Of a DNA stretch of 64,000 nt, positions 37,797-46,799 are shown piece by piece (the first letter of the stretch is position 1; every line of letters starts with the position of its first letter). The DNA is taken from positions 199,067 through 263,066 of the forward strand of contig NZ_JAJSLW010000007.1 in NCBI RefSeq assembly GCF_021729145.1, written 5' to 3'. The DNA is from Membranihabitans maritimus. Its GTDB lineage: Bacteria; Bacteroidota; Bacteroidia; Chitinophagales; Saprospiraceae. Position numbers and translations under genes: made by a program. The notes beneath the pieces are model-generated. The model ran no database searches. It saw only the letters and a list, made by a program, of their open reading frames with translations, and had not been told where the DNA came from.

Positions 37797-38003
37797 TGAA
37801 TCGTGTATTGTTACATATTGATTCTGACAAAATGGAACGTCATCAAGGAAGTTTTGGAAGCAATGGAAATAGATTATGATACAGAGAAGCTTCGTAACCA
37901 TGACCAAAAACTATTTGAACACGCAGAATCTGATAAATCAGAAGGTAAATTACTTTGCTTTAAATCCTATCGTGAAATTCTCAATGGTAAATCAATACAA
38001 TAA
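37797..38003 (+). pseudogene. Frameshifted antitoxin-like relic
   Basis: From ATG 37797 the frame reads MNRVLLHIDSDKM and then becomes meaningless. A shift of phase near 37833 continues sensibly as WNVIKEVLEAMEIDYDTEKL and on to a stop at 38001-38003, ~46 further codons after the in-frame Met. The joined product (~69 residues) looks like a small antitoxin placed just ahead of a ParE-like toxin relic. The call rests on this pairing and the shape of the N-terminus, not on a named family. Confidence 0.45.
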
Positions 38004-38012
38004 ATTTATTTC

Positions 38013-38195
38013 GTGCGTAAAGACGTTGAATTTACTGAGACCTATAGAGAAACTCTTTCGGTAAAGGTATCAATCATTGAAAAAGTTTGGGGGGATCAAT
38101 ATGTTAATCAATTTTTTGACGCTATAGATGATGCGGTTCAATAAATCAAAATGCTGCCCTATTTAATTCAAGCACTTCCGATCGATAATATGTAA
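38013..38195 (+). pseudogene. Truncated RelE/ParE-type toxin relic
   Basis: The frame from GTG 38013 reads RKDVEFTETYRETLSVKVS ... FFDAIDDAVQ, stops at TAA 38142-38144, then stays open in the same phase as IKMLPYLIQALPIDNM to a second stop at 38193-38195. The IxxLPYL segment fits where ParE toxins have their conserved Pro-containing strand, so the TAA looks like a nonsense change. It starts 9 bp after the antitoxin-like relic. Confidence 0.45.
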
Positions 38196-38428
38196 ATAAG
38201 TACAGAAGATGTTTAATTTCAAAAATACACCTCTTTAGTTTACGAAGTGACTGACACAAAATTATTCTACTTTACTTGTTTGATAATCGACATAAGCCTT
38301 TTTGGATTCTATAATTAATAAGTGAACTTCAAATCCGTTTCAAAATCAATTTCTATAAAAACTTTGCTTCACTTGAAACAGGGTAACCTCCGTCCGCAAT
38401 TTCACAATAAATTCTTATTTTAGTCAAC
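38196..38428. other. Gap between toxin relic and oxidoreductase gene
   Basis: No frame or hairpin of note. TATTTTAG near 38418 is a one-mismatch form of the -7 consensus just ahead of the ATG at 38429 and is too close to the start to be convincing. Confidence 0.3.
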
Positions 38429-39523
38429 ATGACAAATAGAAGAACATTTATAAAAACCGGATCCGCTATGGCAATTACTGCCCCATTTGCGACACCACAC
38501 CTATTCTCTATTATTCACAGAAAGAAAAAAGAAAAATTGGGTATAGCCCTTCTGGGGCTAGGTGGATATGCAGGAGGGCAATTAGCACCCTCTCTGCAAC
38601 AAACTGAATATTGCTATCTCGCCGGAATAGTCACAGGAACACCTTCCAAAGTACCTGAATGGCAAGAAAAATATAATATCCCCGACAAGAATATATACAA
38701 CTACGACAACTTCGATGAAATAGCTGACAATGACAGTATAGATATAGTATATGTGGTAACCCCCAATGCATTGCATATGCCTTACACTATTCGAGCAGCC
38801 CAGGCAGGCAAACACGTCATTTGTGAAAAGCCTATGGAAATTTCTTCCGAAAATTGCAGGAAGATGATCGATGCATGTGAAAAGGCCAACCGAAAACTGC
38901 AAATCGGCTATAGGCTCCGTTACGAACCCCGGCACCAAAAACTCATGAAATGGGCCCGAGAAAAAACATACGGGAAAGTAAAAGTAATCGATACGGACTT
39001 CTCTTTTTACGGTGTAAATGGCAGTAATTGGCGATTCACAGACGCCAGCTTATCAGGTGGCGGTCCTTTAATGGATATCGGTATTTACAGTTTGGAAGCC
39101 ACCCGCTATGCCACGGGGAGAGAACCGATCTCGATTACAGCGCAAAAATACAAGACCATTCAGGATAAACTACCGGGTATGGAGGAAAGTATTTTTTGGC
39201 AAATGGAATTTCCCGATGGCATGATAGCCAATTGTGGAAGTAGTTATGTAGCCCGAAGAAACTATGTATGGGTTTCTACTGAAAACGGGAGGTATGGAAT
39301 CGAACCTGCCTTTTCTTACGGGGGACTAAAGGGAATGGTTAACGGGGACTCAATGAATATAGAAACAAGTCGAAAGCAACAGGCCGTTCAAATGGATGCC
39401 TTTGCCCAAAATATTTTAAATGATACGGAGATAATCGCATCCGGCCAGCATGGACTGCAAGATATGATCTATATAGAAGCTATCTATGAAGCTGCGGGGT
39501 CCGGAAAAAAGATCAGTTTCTAA
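38429..39523 (+). CDS. Tat-exported Gfo/Idh/MocA-family oxidoreductase
   Basis: 364 residues. The N-terminus has a twin-arginine signal (NRRTFIKTGSAMAITAPF). The NAD(P) Rossmann domain starts at LGIALLGLGGYAGGQLAP, followed by the family motif HVICEKPMEISSENC and the GFO-like C-terminal domain (LMDIGIYSLEATRYATG). It resembles glucose-fructose oxidoreductase, a periplasmic enzyme that keeps its NADP bound. The substrate is probably a sugar or polyol; this is not settled by sequence. It is monocistronic. Confidence 0.88.
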   Translation: MTNRRTFIKTGSAMAITAPFATPHLFSIIHRKKKEKLGIALLGLGGYAGGQLAPSLQQTEYCYLAGIVTGTPSKVPEWQEKYNIPDKNIYNYDNFDEIADNDSIDIVYVVTPNALHMPYTIRAAQAGKHVICEKPMEISSENCRKMIDACEKANRKLQIGYRLRYEPRHQKLMKWAREKTYGKVKVIDTDFSFYGVNGSNWRFTDASLSGGGPLMDIGIYSLEATRYATGREPISITAQKYKTIQDKLPGMEESIFWQMEFPDGMIANCGSSYVARRNYVWVSTENGRYGIEPAFSYGGLKGMVNGDSMNIETSRKQQAVQMDAFAQNILNDTEIIASGQHGLQDMIYIEAIYEAAGSGKKISF

Positions 39524-39553
39524 TGTTTACTAATTGAAAGTATAAATATGAAA

Positions 39554-39721
39554 CTAAGTCTGTCCCTCTTTTTTGATAGATGCCTCATATTCCTCTATCA
39601 GTTTGATTAAACGTTTTACTTCCGCAGGATTTAAATTTGTAGGATCTTTACCAAGAAACCGTTCCAGATATTCTAAAACCAATTGGTATTCTTGATTATT
39701 TTTTATTTCAGTTATTGACAT
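39554..39721 (-). CDS. Short HigA-like N-terminal domain protein (possible fragment)
   Basis: 55 residues from ATG 39721 (MSITEIKNNQEYQ). The pattern ...YxxxLEYLExxL...NPxEVKRLIKLIEEYEAS resembles the first ~55 residues of HigA-type antitoxins, but the HTH that normally follows is missing. No HigB-like toxin is recognisable upstream; the frame does extend upstream for 59 codons without clear meaning. It may be a relic or a stand-alone short form. Confidence 0.45.
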   Translation of the reverse strand: MSITEIKNNQEYQLVLEYLERFLGKDPTNLNPAEVKRLIKLIEEYEASIKKEGQT

Positions 39722-40118
39722 ACCGTGCGAATTTAATGGGAATTCCAGGGAATAGCAAACGATACCAAATAAGTTCATCTGAATATAATCAACTTCATTA
39801 ACCCGAAATTGAATACAAATATGAGTATTAGCCCCAATAGCCCCGAGAGGGATGGGCTCGCCAGATCCCTCTGGCAATAAGGCTAGAAGAACTAACAATA
39901 ACAGCCTCTCCCATTGGGCCCCCTCAATGCACTTAAGAGATAAATCGAACCAGATTACAAATATTTCCCAATTATCTACGCGGCTTAGCGCAGATAACCA
40001 TTCTGTTTCTAAGGAAACCTGCCCTCTTCAGGCGGGTCTGCGATATCTGCCCTACGGACCACTTTGTAGCGCGCTGTAATCCGGTAACAATTCTTAGCTT
40101 AACGTGAAAAATAATAAC
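39722..40118. other. Gap with degenerate sequence upstream of the HigA-like fragment
   Basis: The minus frame of the fragment stays open to 39898, but the extra residues look like no known toxin. I see no promoter box or hairpin that I can defend. Confidence 0.3.
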
Positions 40119-40312
40119 TGTGAAGGGCCTGTCATGACATGAAATTGTCGGGAAGCGAAATATAATTACCCCTGGGTACCAACTCAGGGTGGGATACAAA
40201 TGAAATCGTCGATTCTGTCAATGATTTCCACAGATTGTTGCCTTTGGCATTGCTTTTTTCGCTAAAATAATGACAGAAACAATCATTCGTCAAGTTCTCG
40301 ATAGCTTAAGAC
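40119..40312. repeat. Interspersed repeat, copy 2
   Basis: Second copy of the element at 27818-28010, in the same orientation, 12.3 kb away. Shared landmarks in order: GACATGAAAT(T/C)GTCG, GAAGCGAAA, TACC-CTGGGT/CTTGGT, TGAAATCGTC, ATTCTG, TGATTTCCACA, GGCATT, TTTTTCGC, AAAATAATGACA and AACAAT(C/T)ATTC. It too lies in a non-coding gap. Both copies may descend from a non-autonomous element or a conserved regulatory or RNA module. Confidence 0.7.
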
Positions 40313-40575
40313 CATTGATCCCTGTAGGAGAATGCTCTAATGGTTGTCCAATAAACTACACAAAATATTCAAAAATGATTTATACGTAAATTCGTTGCAT
40401 TTGAGGTCTTCAGTACAATATTGGGTTTATTCTCGTGAGATATAATTATCCATGAGAAATTCATGGATCCCGGTAAGATTTACCTTGAAAAATATTGTAA
40501 ACTGACTTTATTAGAAACTCATAGCTTGAGGCTTGAACCTGTGAGCAACTTCCTGCTAAAAACTCTTTCCCAACA
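40313..40575. other. Gap downstream of the A2M gene
   Basis: A small hairpin CCATGA-GAAAT-TCATGG lies near 40451-40467; neither side has a clear T tract. No frame is seen. Confidence 0.3.
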
Positions 40576-43500
40576 CTACTCCCCTATCTCCCACAGTGCC
40601 TTCCAGTGGTCCCACCCACTAATCTCCGGTACAAAATAAGATTGCACCTTGGTTCGCGGTAATCCAAATTCACCGGATCTTACAACCCCCAATTCATATT
40701 CGATAATATGGGTCCCCTTTGGAAGATGCCGTATAAAAAACTGTCCTTTGTCAAAATCAAAAGTTTGATAATACGACAATCCATTTTTCCATTGAAAACC
40801 GCTTAGCGAAATCCCTTCATCCACACCAGGTACCAAAGGATCTTCGAGGTACACGTAGTCAAGATCCCTGTCCGCCCTCAAAACCAAACGAATGGAGAGA
40901 CGGTCTCCCATTTTTATATTCTCCCTTTCTTCGGGTAATACAACCAGCTTTTCAACATCTAATTCCGTTCCACTATCCTCAGAAATTTCATTTAGGGCCA
41001 CCTCCTGAGATATTTGCACAGCAACCCACACCGGACTTTCTCCCCGGTTAATAACTTTGAATCCTAGCCTTTCTTCAGGACTCAGGGTAAAATGATCTTC
41101 CCCAAATTCGCCTCCTTTCTTGTTGACGATCTCAACCTGATTAGAGGTCGTAAATGAATTTTTGCCAGCCCCCATAGCCGATAAAATCATATGAAAAACC
41201 GATGGGTTTTCGCTCCAGTCATTGGTCATTTTATTGACTAAAATCCATTGCAACAATTTTTGATCCAATAAATGAATGTTATTCAACTGAAGTAATTCCA
41301 TACCCATACTATGCAAGTCCAGATAATTGGATTGCATCGAACGGTGATTATACCTCCAATAAGCACCTAAAACTTCCGACTCAATCACATTATCCGCAAA
41401 AGCTTCTGCGATTTTTTCACTCCATAATTTCTCCCCAAGATGAAATGCAGCTATTCCAATTCCTGCCTGATCTAAGAAGGATTTTTCTGCCCAGCTGTCC
41501 TTAAACTCTACAAGTAATGAGTTCCAAAATTCATGGTGTTCACCCCGGATTGGGTGGTCTTTTACAAACGCAGCCCTTGTAGTAAAATACCGCATAAAGT
41601 CAGGAGATATATACCATTGATTGTCAATCCCTGATGTATCTTGCTTCCACTTCTTCCACAACTTGAAGTTCTCGGAATCATAATAGTCAATAGCTCTGCC
41701 AACGATCTTATCAAAGTCGTCTTTTTCATACTCAATTTCATGCTCCATCAACTTTCCAATATTCTCCAGGATACGGCCTGTAATATACGGATCTGATGGC
41801 CATCCTTTCAACCAGGGAAATCCGCCGTCCGAATTTTGATTAGAAGTCCATTGATCATAACTTGTTTGTATCGTACGAACCATATGGTTTCTGTCAAAAT
41901 ACAAGGATAATAATGCCATTTGTTCTTCCTGTGTATTATTCTGTCTTACCCAGGGGGTACTGGATAATTCCTCGTATTTCTGATCTTGCTGATCAGACAA
42001 CCTACCCTCTAATTCTCCTTTTCTTTTCCACTCATTGTAGATATTCTCAAAATCCGGTAAATCTTTCGCTACCTTTAAACCCAAATTAGCATACATCCAA
42101 TTTCTTAAATACTGGTCGGTTGTTTTGGCAGAACGGTTATGCAAGTAGGGTAATGACTTCAACAATTCGGAGTACATATTTCGCACCACCCGAATCCTCA
42201 TTTCACCCTGCAAATCACTCTTTAAAGAATCAGGAAGTTCATACTTTTTCCCTGGTTCCAAAACATATACCCATCCTGAATGTACCGTCTCATTTGCCTG
42301 AAAGACAGGAACAATCTTTTGCATCCGATCCCATATACTCCCGTCTTCCCCTACCAACGATACATCAAAAACCAGGGGCGTACCCTGATCCGGATTCACT
42401 GCAATCAAGAAATCTAAAACATCTGAACCTCTGCCATTTAGGTCAATTTTCTTCAACTGAGTGAACAAAGCTTCCCCTTTGTTTCCGAGAGACTTAACCT
42501 CCAATTCCAACGAACCCTTAACAGTATTTTGAGTAGTGTTGAAAACGGAAAACCGCAGGTTAATAGCATCCCCCTGCCTTAGGTATTCCGGCAAATAATC
42601 TTCGAGATATAAGTCTTTCTTAGTGGTGAATTCATAACTACTGGCTCCACTTGCCAGTTCCTTATCATGAGCCAAAACTAAAACTTTCCACCGTCCAACT
42701 TTACCATTGGTTGTAATTGGGAAATGGATTTTTCCGGCCGAATCAGTCAATGCCTTACCGGCAAAAATTAAATTTTCACTGAAGTCCTGACGAATGTCTT
42801 CTTCTTTAGGATCATGGTCTGAAGATTCCGATTCCTCCACGGCGTCAGGTACGGAATTTTTTGCCATATTAACAAACCCTGTCACCATTATTTCTTCATG
42901 CATCATATCCCCACCACGCATCATCATCGGCCTATGTGCCAGGATAGACACCGGAGGCAAAACAGGGATTACAATCTCTTTAATTTCCCTGTTATTTCTT
43001 TTCCAATAATTATTTTCATGGCTAACGGTAAGACCCAAATTACCCGACAAATCCACAATTGGTATATAAGAATTAAATTGTTTAAAAAAAACATTATCGA
43101 CATTCCAATTATTAACGGCATATTCATCCAGTGAAGCGTCGTAAATCGCAATAGCAACTTCAGATTGAATTCCTTTGCCGTTTACATCTTTTACGCTAAA
43201 AGAAAGCTCTTTTTCCGTATGCACATCTATAGATGAAATACTATCTTCTCTCAGAATATGCAAATCTTTATTTTTCCATGGAATATCTATGAAAACTGAT
43301 TCTCTAAAATTTCGATTCTCTAATTGTCCCAATATTATAAATTGTATCCCCCCCCGGTCTTTTTCCGACAATTTGATTTCAAATTTACTCCCTTTTAACA
43401 CACGGGTTTGCAATTTCCGATCCCGGCCTTCAAATACGAGAATAACATTAGCCAGATTAGAATTTTTCAATACTTTCAATTCCATTAAATCACCGGGAAC

Positions 43501-46404
43501 ATAAGTATCCTTATCTGGAATAACCTCAAAAGCTTTGTGCATCAAATCAAAACCCGATTGACGACTGTAAGCATAGAAATTTTGAGAAACTACAGTGTCT
43601 CCTTCCCCTGATATTATCTCAATTCGGAAATATCCCCGTCCGGGTAGTTCGGAACGTAAATCTACCGTCGAATTTCCGGTAAAAGCAAGGTTTTGGGTAC
43701 TTACTCTGTTTTTATTTGGCCAACTATCCCAAATATTATCCTTTTCTTCCCATTGCCACTCCGACCCGTCATCACCATCATAAAAACGATAGGATCCAAA
43801 CTTCTTCCCAAATTCTCCTTTTCCAATAATCCTCTGATCAGGCGTATTCCAGAATCGATTTACTTTAAAATGTTCGGGCACCTCCAATTCATATATTATC
43901 ATCTTCCCTTCGAATTCTGCGGGACGATTAAATGTATTAGTTGCGGAAATTACCAATTCTCCTTCCGCCTCCAAATCTATTCTTTCTTCCAGATTCAAAT
44001 TTACGATCATGAGATCTTTTTTCAGGGGAATTTGAATTTCCTTAATTCGTATCTCTCCGGATGGGCTTTCAATGGTCACTTTTACCTCATAATAATAATA
44101 AGACCAATCCCCATGGCCTAATTCCGGTTTTTTAACCCGTTCAAATTCAAACATAAAATCTCCATTTATGTCTGTAACCAAAGGAATTACATCCAATTTC
44201 TCCGAATCTCCGTCATTTGATAAATACATCCAGCGACGGGATTTTTTCAACCATATTTCCGCCGTCCCTGTAGCTTTTTGGATAGGAAAACCACCATAAG
44301 TCAAAACCTTTCCATCAGCTGAAATTACCTTTTCCGATACCTTTAAATTGGTATCCCTAAATTCAATCTCAAAATTTGGCCGGGTATACGCTTCGACCTG
44401 GACAGAATGCTGTCCCTGCCAATTGGAACTCAAAGACCAATTGCCGTTTAACCCCGTTACTGGCAAGGGTATTTCACCCGTTATGGATCCCCATTCGTCC
44501 GTTTTGTAGGACTTACTCCAAACTTCCCGCCCATTAGGATCCCTGAGGTATACAGTAACGCTTTTATCTACCAACAGGTCACTGGTTAACTCTTTTGAAG
44601 AAACAGTCAATCCTTTGAAAAAGATCGTTTGTCCTGGTTGATAAACAGCCCGATCTGTGAAAAATACCGTCCGGGAATGTTGTTGGGCAGGATGTCGAAC
44701 ATAAGACCTCTGATATGATAGCGGGGAAATAAACACATCCTTTCCGGAACGTATTTTAAAAGCCACTCTTCTATTACTGTTTTTATCCGGCATCAAATAA
44801 TACCCTTCGGATTGCACCATCAGATTATTATTTTCTTTATGCAGGAGTCTTCTGTCCTCTATAACTTTGGATATAACTTCAGCATTTGTAATCAATTTTC
44901 CTGTTAAACGATCCTGCACAAAATATTTATTACCAATGTTTTGTGACACATCAACTAATTTAATATTTGAAACCTGAAAAATGGAGGTTCCCTTTATTTT
45001 TGTACTATCGTCGTCGAAATAATAACAAATTAAATACCTGCCGCTTTTTAGGTTTTGATCGATATACCATTCCGTGGTATGCCGGGCATAATCATCTGAC
45101 GACAGTAGTCCAATTTCATCCCTCCATATAGGTTTCTTTCCTGAAACAACCTCCTGGACAGAACTCTTTCCTTTGAGAAAAAAAGCAAGGTCCATAAATT
45201 CTTCTTCGTTCAATTCAAATACATCAAAGTGTACTTTGTCAATGTTTCTGTAATTAATTGAGAACAAAGGTGGCTGGCCAATCGGATAAGCATATTCTAC
45301 CTGGACCTCCAAATCCTTCGCTTGGATTTGGAGCTTCTGTTGCTCCAATCTTTCAATTCCAAACGAATAGTAATGAGTTGAATCCAATTTCAAGCCCTCC
45401 TCAATTACTTCTATGGCTTTGGTGTACTCGCTGGCAGCAAAAAACTTTTGGGCCTTTTTGAAATACAATAATGTAAGGTATTTATCATCCGGGTACTTTG
45501 TAATTAATCGGTCCAGGGCATCTATATGGGCAGAGTCTCTGGTGTTTTGCACTGAATTTATTACATAATCCAACCTTTGGTCTATAATCGATAAAAGTGC
45601 TGAGGTATTTCCGGCCCTTCTGTGCACATTCTCCCACTTTTCAAACATCTCCAGCGTTTTCTGAAATCCATCATTTCCTGCAGAATCAATATTTCCACAA
45701 TAAGATATTTCAAAACTCAGTAATTGATCCAGACAGTCTTTCCGGAGATAAATGGGTACTAAACCGGATTGTAAACGGACATTTGTGAGAAAACCAACAT
45801 ATCGATCTATCAACAAGTCAAAGACAGCAGGTCTCAATTCGTACAAGGCATTTTCTGACCCGTTAATAAAATGGTGCGCTTTCTTCGAAGAAATATTCAT
45901 TACACCTTCACCCTCCAGACTTGATTCGTATAACCTTTGAATCTTTGACAAAAATTGTTTCTCATTCCATAATCGCCAATCTTCTGCCTCTGGTCCAACT
46001 TCAGTATTCTGACTGATCCTATACCGATTTTTCTCCAGGTAAAGTTGATACATTTCTGCCAAATAAGAATCGACAAATGCCTTTATTACCGGATCGCCTA
46101 CCACATTTTCCAATTCTGCAATAATCGTGTACAAAGCTTCATCATTGACATAATAGAAATTTTCAGTCATAGCGATAAGCCCCTTTACTACGCCTGTAAC
46201 ATTCCCTTTATCCAATGATTTCTCAAAAGTAGACTTTGCCAAATCATAGGCCGATCCTCTCTTCCCCTCTTTTATCAAGGCATCTATTTTATCCCAATCC
46301 GATTCAAAAGTATTTTCCCAGTTCAAATTTTGATCATTTTGTCCCTGTAAGGAATAAGCATAAACTAAACCTATCACCATAATAAAAATGCGAAATTTAT
46401 TCAT
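40576..46404 (-). CDS. Giant alpha-2-macroglobulin family protein (thioester-less)
   Basis: 1942 residues with a signal peptide (FRIFIMVIGLVYAYSLQG) and a helical TPR-like N-terminal third. An MG2 domain follows (TDRAVYQPGQTIFFKGL, ~588-605; VYLRDPNGREVWSKSY), then further MG-type beta domains. The A2M core and helical thioester-like domain come last (GGFPWLKGWPSDPYITGRIL, ~1520-1540). Where other A2Ms have the CxEQ thioester motif, this protein reads SAKTTDQ (~1424-1430). A2M proteins trap proteases or, in bacteria, work with cell-wall synthases; without a thioester, covalent trapping is ruled out. Monocistronic. Confidence 0.88.
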   Translation of the reverse strand: MNKFRIFIMVIGLVYAYSLQGQNDQNLNWENTFESDWDKIDALIKEGKRGSAYDLAKSTFEKSLDKGNVTGVVKGLIAMTENFYYVNDEALYTIIAELENVVGDPVIKAFVDSYLAEMYQLYLEKNRYRISQNTEVGPEAEDWRLWNEKQFLSKIQRLYESSLEGEGVMNISSKKAHHFINGSENALYELRPAVFDLLIDRYVGFLTNVRLQSGLVPIYLRKDCLDQLLSFEISYCGNIDSAGNDGFQKTLEMFEKWENVHRRAGNTSALLSIIDQRLDYVINSVQNTRDSAHIDALDRLITKYPDDKYLTLLYFKKAQKFFAASEYTKAIEVIEEGLKLDSTHYYSFGIERLEQQKLQIQAKDLEVQVEYAYPIGQPPLFSINYRNIDKVHFDVFELNEEEFMDLAFFLKGKSSVQEVVSGKKPIWRDEIGLLSSDDYARHTTEWYIDQNLKSGRYLICYYFDDDSTKIKGTSIFQVSNIKLVDVSQNIGNKYFVQDRLTGKLITNAEVISKVIEDRRLLHKENNNLMVQSEGYYLMPDKNSNRRVAFKIRSGKDVFISPLSYQRSYVRHPAQQHSRTVFFTDRAVYQPGQTIFFKGLTVSSKELTSDLLVDKSVTVYLRDPNGREVWSKSYKTDEWGSITGEIPLPVTGLNGNWSLSSNWQGQHSVQVEAYTRPNFEIEFRDTNLKVSEKVISADGKVLTYGGFPIQKATGTAEIWLKKSRRWMYLSNDGDSEKLDVIPLVTDINGDFMFEFERVKKPELGHGDWSYYYYEVKVTIESPSGEIRIKEIQIPLKKDLMIVNLNLEERIDLEAEGELVISATNTFNRPAEFEGKMIIYELEVPEHFKVNRFWNTPDQRIIGKGEFGKKFGSYRFYDGDDGSEWQWEEKDNIWDSWPNKNRVSTQNLAFTGNSTVDLRSELPGRGYFRIEIISGEGDTVVSQNFYAYSRQSGFDLMHKAFEVIPDKDTYVPGDLMELKVLKNSNLANVILVFEGRDRKLQTRVLKGSKFEIKLSEKDRGGIQFIILGQLENRNFRESVFIDIPWKNKDLHILREDSISSIDVHTEKELSFSVKDVNGKGIQSEVAIAIYDASLDEYAVNNWNVDNVFFKQFNSYIPIVDLSGNLGLTVSHENNYWKRNNREIKEIVIPVLPPVSILAHRPMMMRGGDMMHEEIMVTGFVNMAKNSVPDAVEESESSDHDPKEEDIRQDFSENLIFAGKALTDSAGKIHFPITTNGKVGRWKVLVLAHDKELASGASSYEFTTKKDLYLEDYLPEYLRQGDAINLRFSVFNTTQNTVKGSLELEVKSLGNKGEALFTQLKKIDLNGRGSDVLDFLIAVNPDQGTPLVFDVSLVGEDGSIWDRMQKIVPVFQANETVHSGWVYVLEPGKKYELPDSLKSDLQGEMRIRVVRNMYSELLKSLPYLHNRSAKTTDQYLRNWMYANLGLKVAKDLPDFENIYNEWKRKGELEGRLSDQQDQKYEELSSTPWVRQNNTQEEQMALLSLYFDRNHMVRTIQTSYDQWTSNQNSDGGFPWLKGWPSDPYITGRILENIGKLMEHEIEYEKDDFDKIVGRAIDYYDSENFKLWKKWKQDTSGIDNQWYISPDFMRYFTTRAAFVKDHPIRGEHHEFWNSLLVEFKDSWAEKSFLDQAGIGIAAFHLGEKLWSEKIAEAFADNVIESEVLGAYWRYNHRSMQSNYLDLHSMGMELLQLNNIHLLDQKLLQWILVNKMTNDWSENPSVFHMILSAMGAGKNSFTTSNQVEIVNKKGGEFGEDHFTLSPEERLGFKVINRGESPVWVAVQISQEVALNEISEDSGTELDVEKLVVLPEERENIKMGDRLSIRLVLRADRDLDYVYLEDPLVPGVDEGISLSGFQWKNGLSYYQTFDFDKGQFFIRHLPKGTHIIEYELGVVRSGEFGLPRTKVQSYFVPEISGWDHWKALWEIGE

Positions 46405-46567
46405 AGTAGTCTTTTTATAATCAGCTATTTGCCAAATTAAATTTTATTTGACTGTGCTTATAAGATGGGCTCAAGCTATAATTTAGTCAAAATAAAATGA
46501 TAATTAACGTAAGTTTAAGACAATAACAATTAGACCGGCAAATACACAACATATTCCGCACAGACAT

Positions 46568-46788
46568 TTACAGTCTACATCTTTGCCCCCAACGGTCGTA
46601 GATAGCAGATGAAACATCGCTAGTGAGCTCCAGGCAACTAATGCCGTGACTTCCATGTGTCATTATATATGTATTATCGAAATTAAAAATCCTGGGATCT
46701 GGCTTTACGGGCGCGTTGGGACTCCTGTCTTCATGGTCCGAATCATCTTTCAGAAATAAGATTATACTTCTATAAATAAGGGATCCTT
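46568..46788 (-). other. Open frame without a good start, possible gene relic
   Basis: In the 395-bp gap between the FAD oxidoreductase and A2M genes, a minus-strand frame is open for ~73 codons from just after a TAA to TAA 46568-46570. Its end, AIYDRWGQRCRL, recalls the YDRWG motif of C-terminal domains found on surface proteins in gliding or T9SS-bearing Bacteroidota. The only ATG in it is late. I treat it as a possible relic, not a gene. The rest of the gap holds nothing clear. Confidence 0.25.
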
Positions 46789-46799
46789 AGAGCACAAAT

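Noticed and set aside
39722-39898. 59-codon upstream extension of the HigA-like frame
   Set aside because: The extra residues look like no toxin or antitoxin and codon pattern changes at the ATG at 39721, so the shorter start was used.
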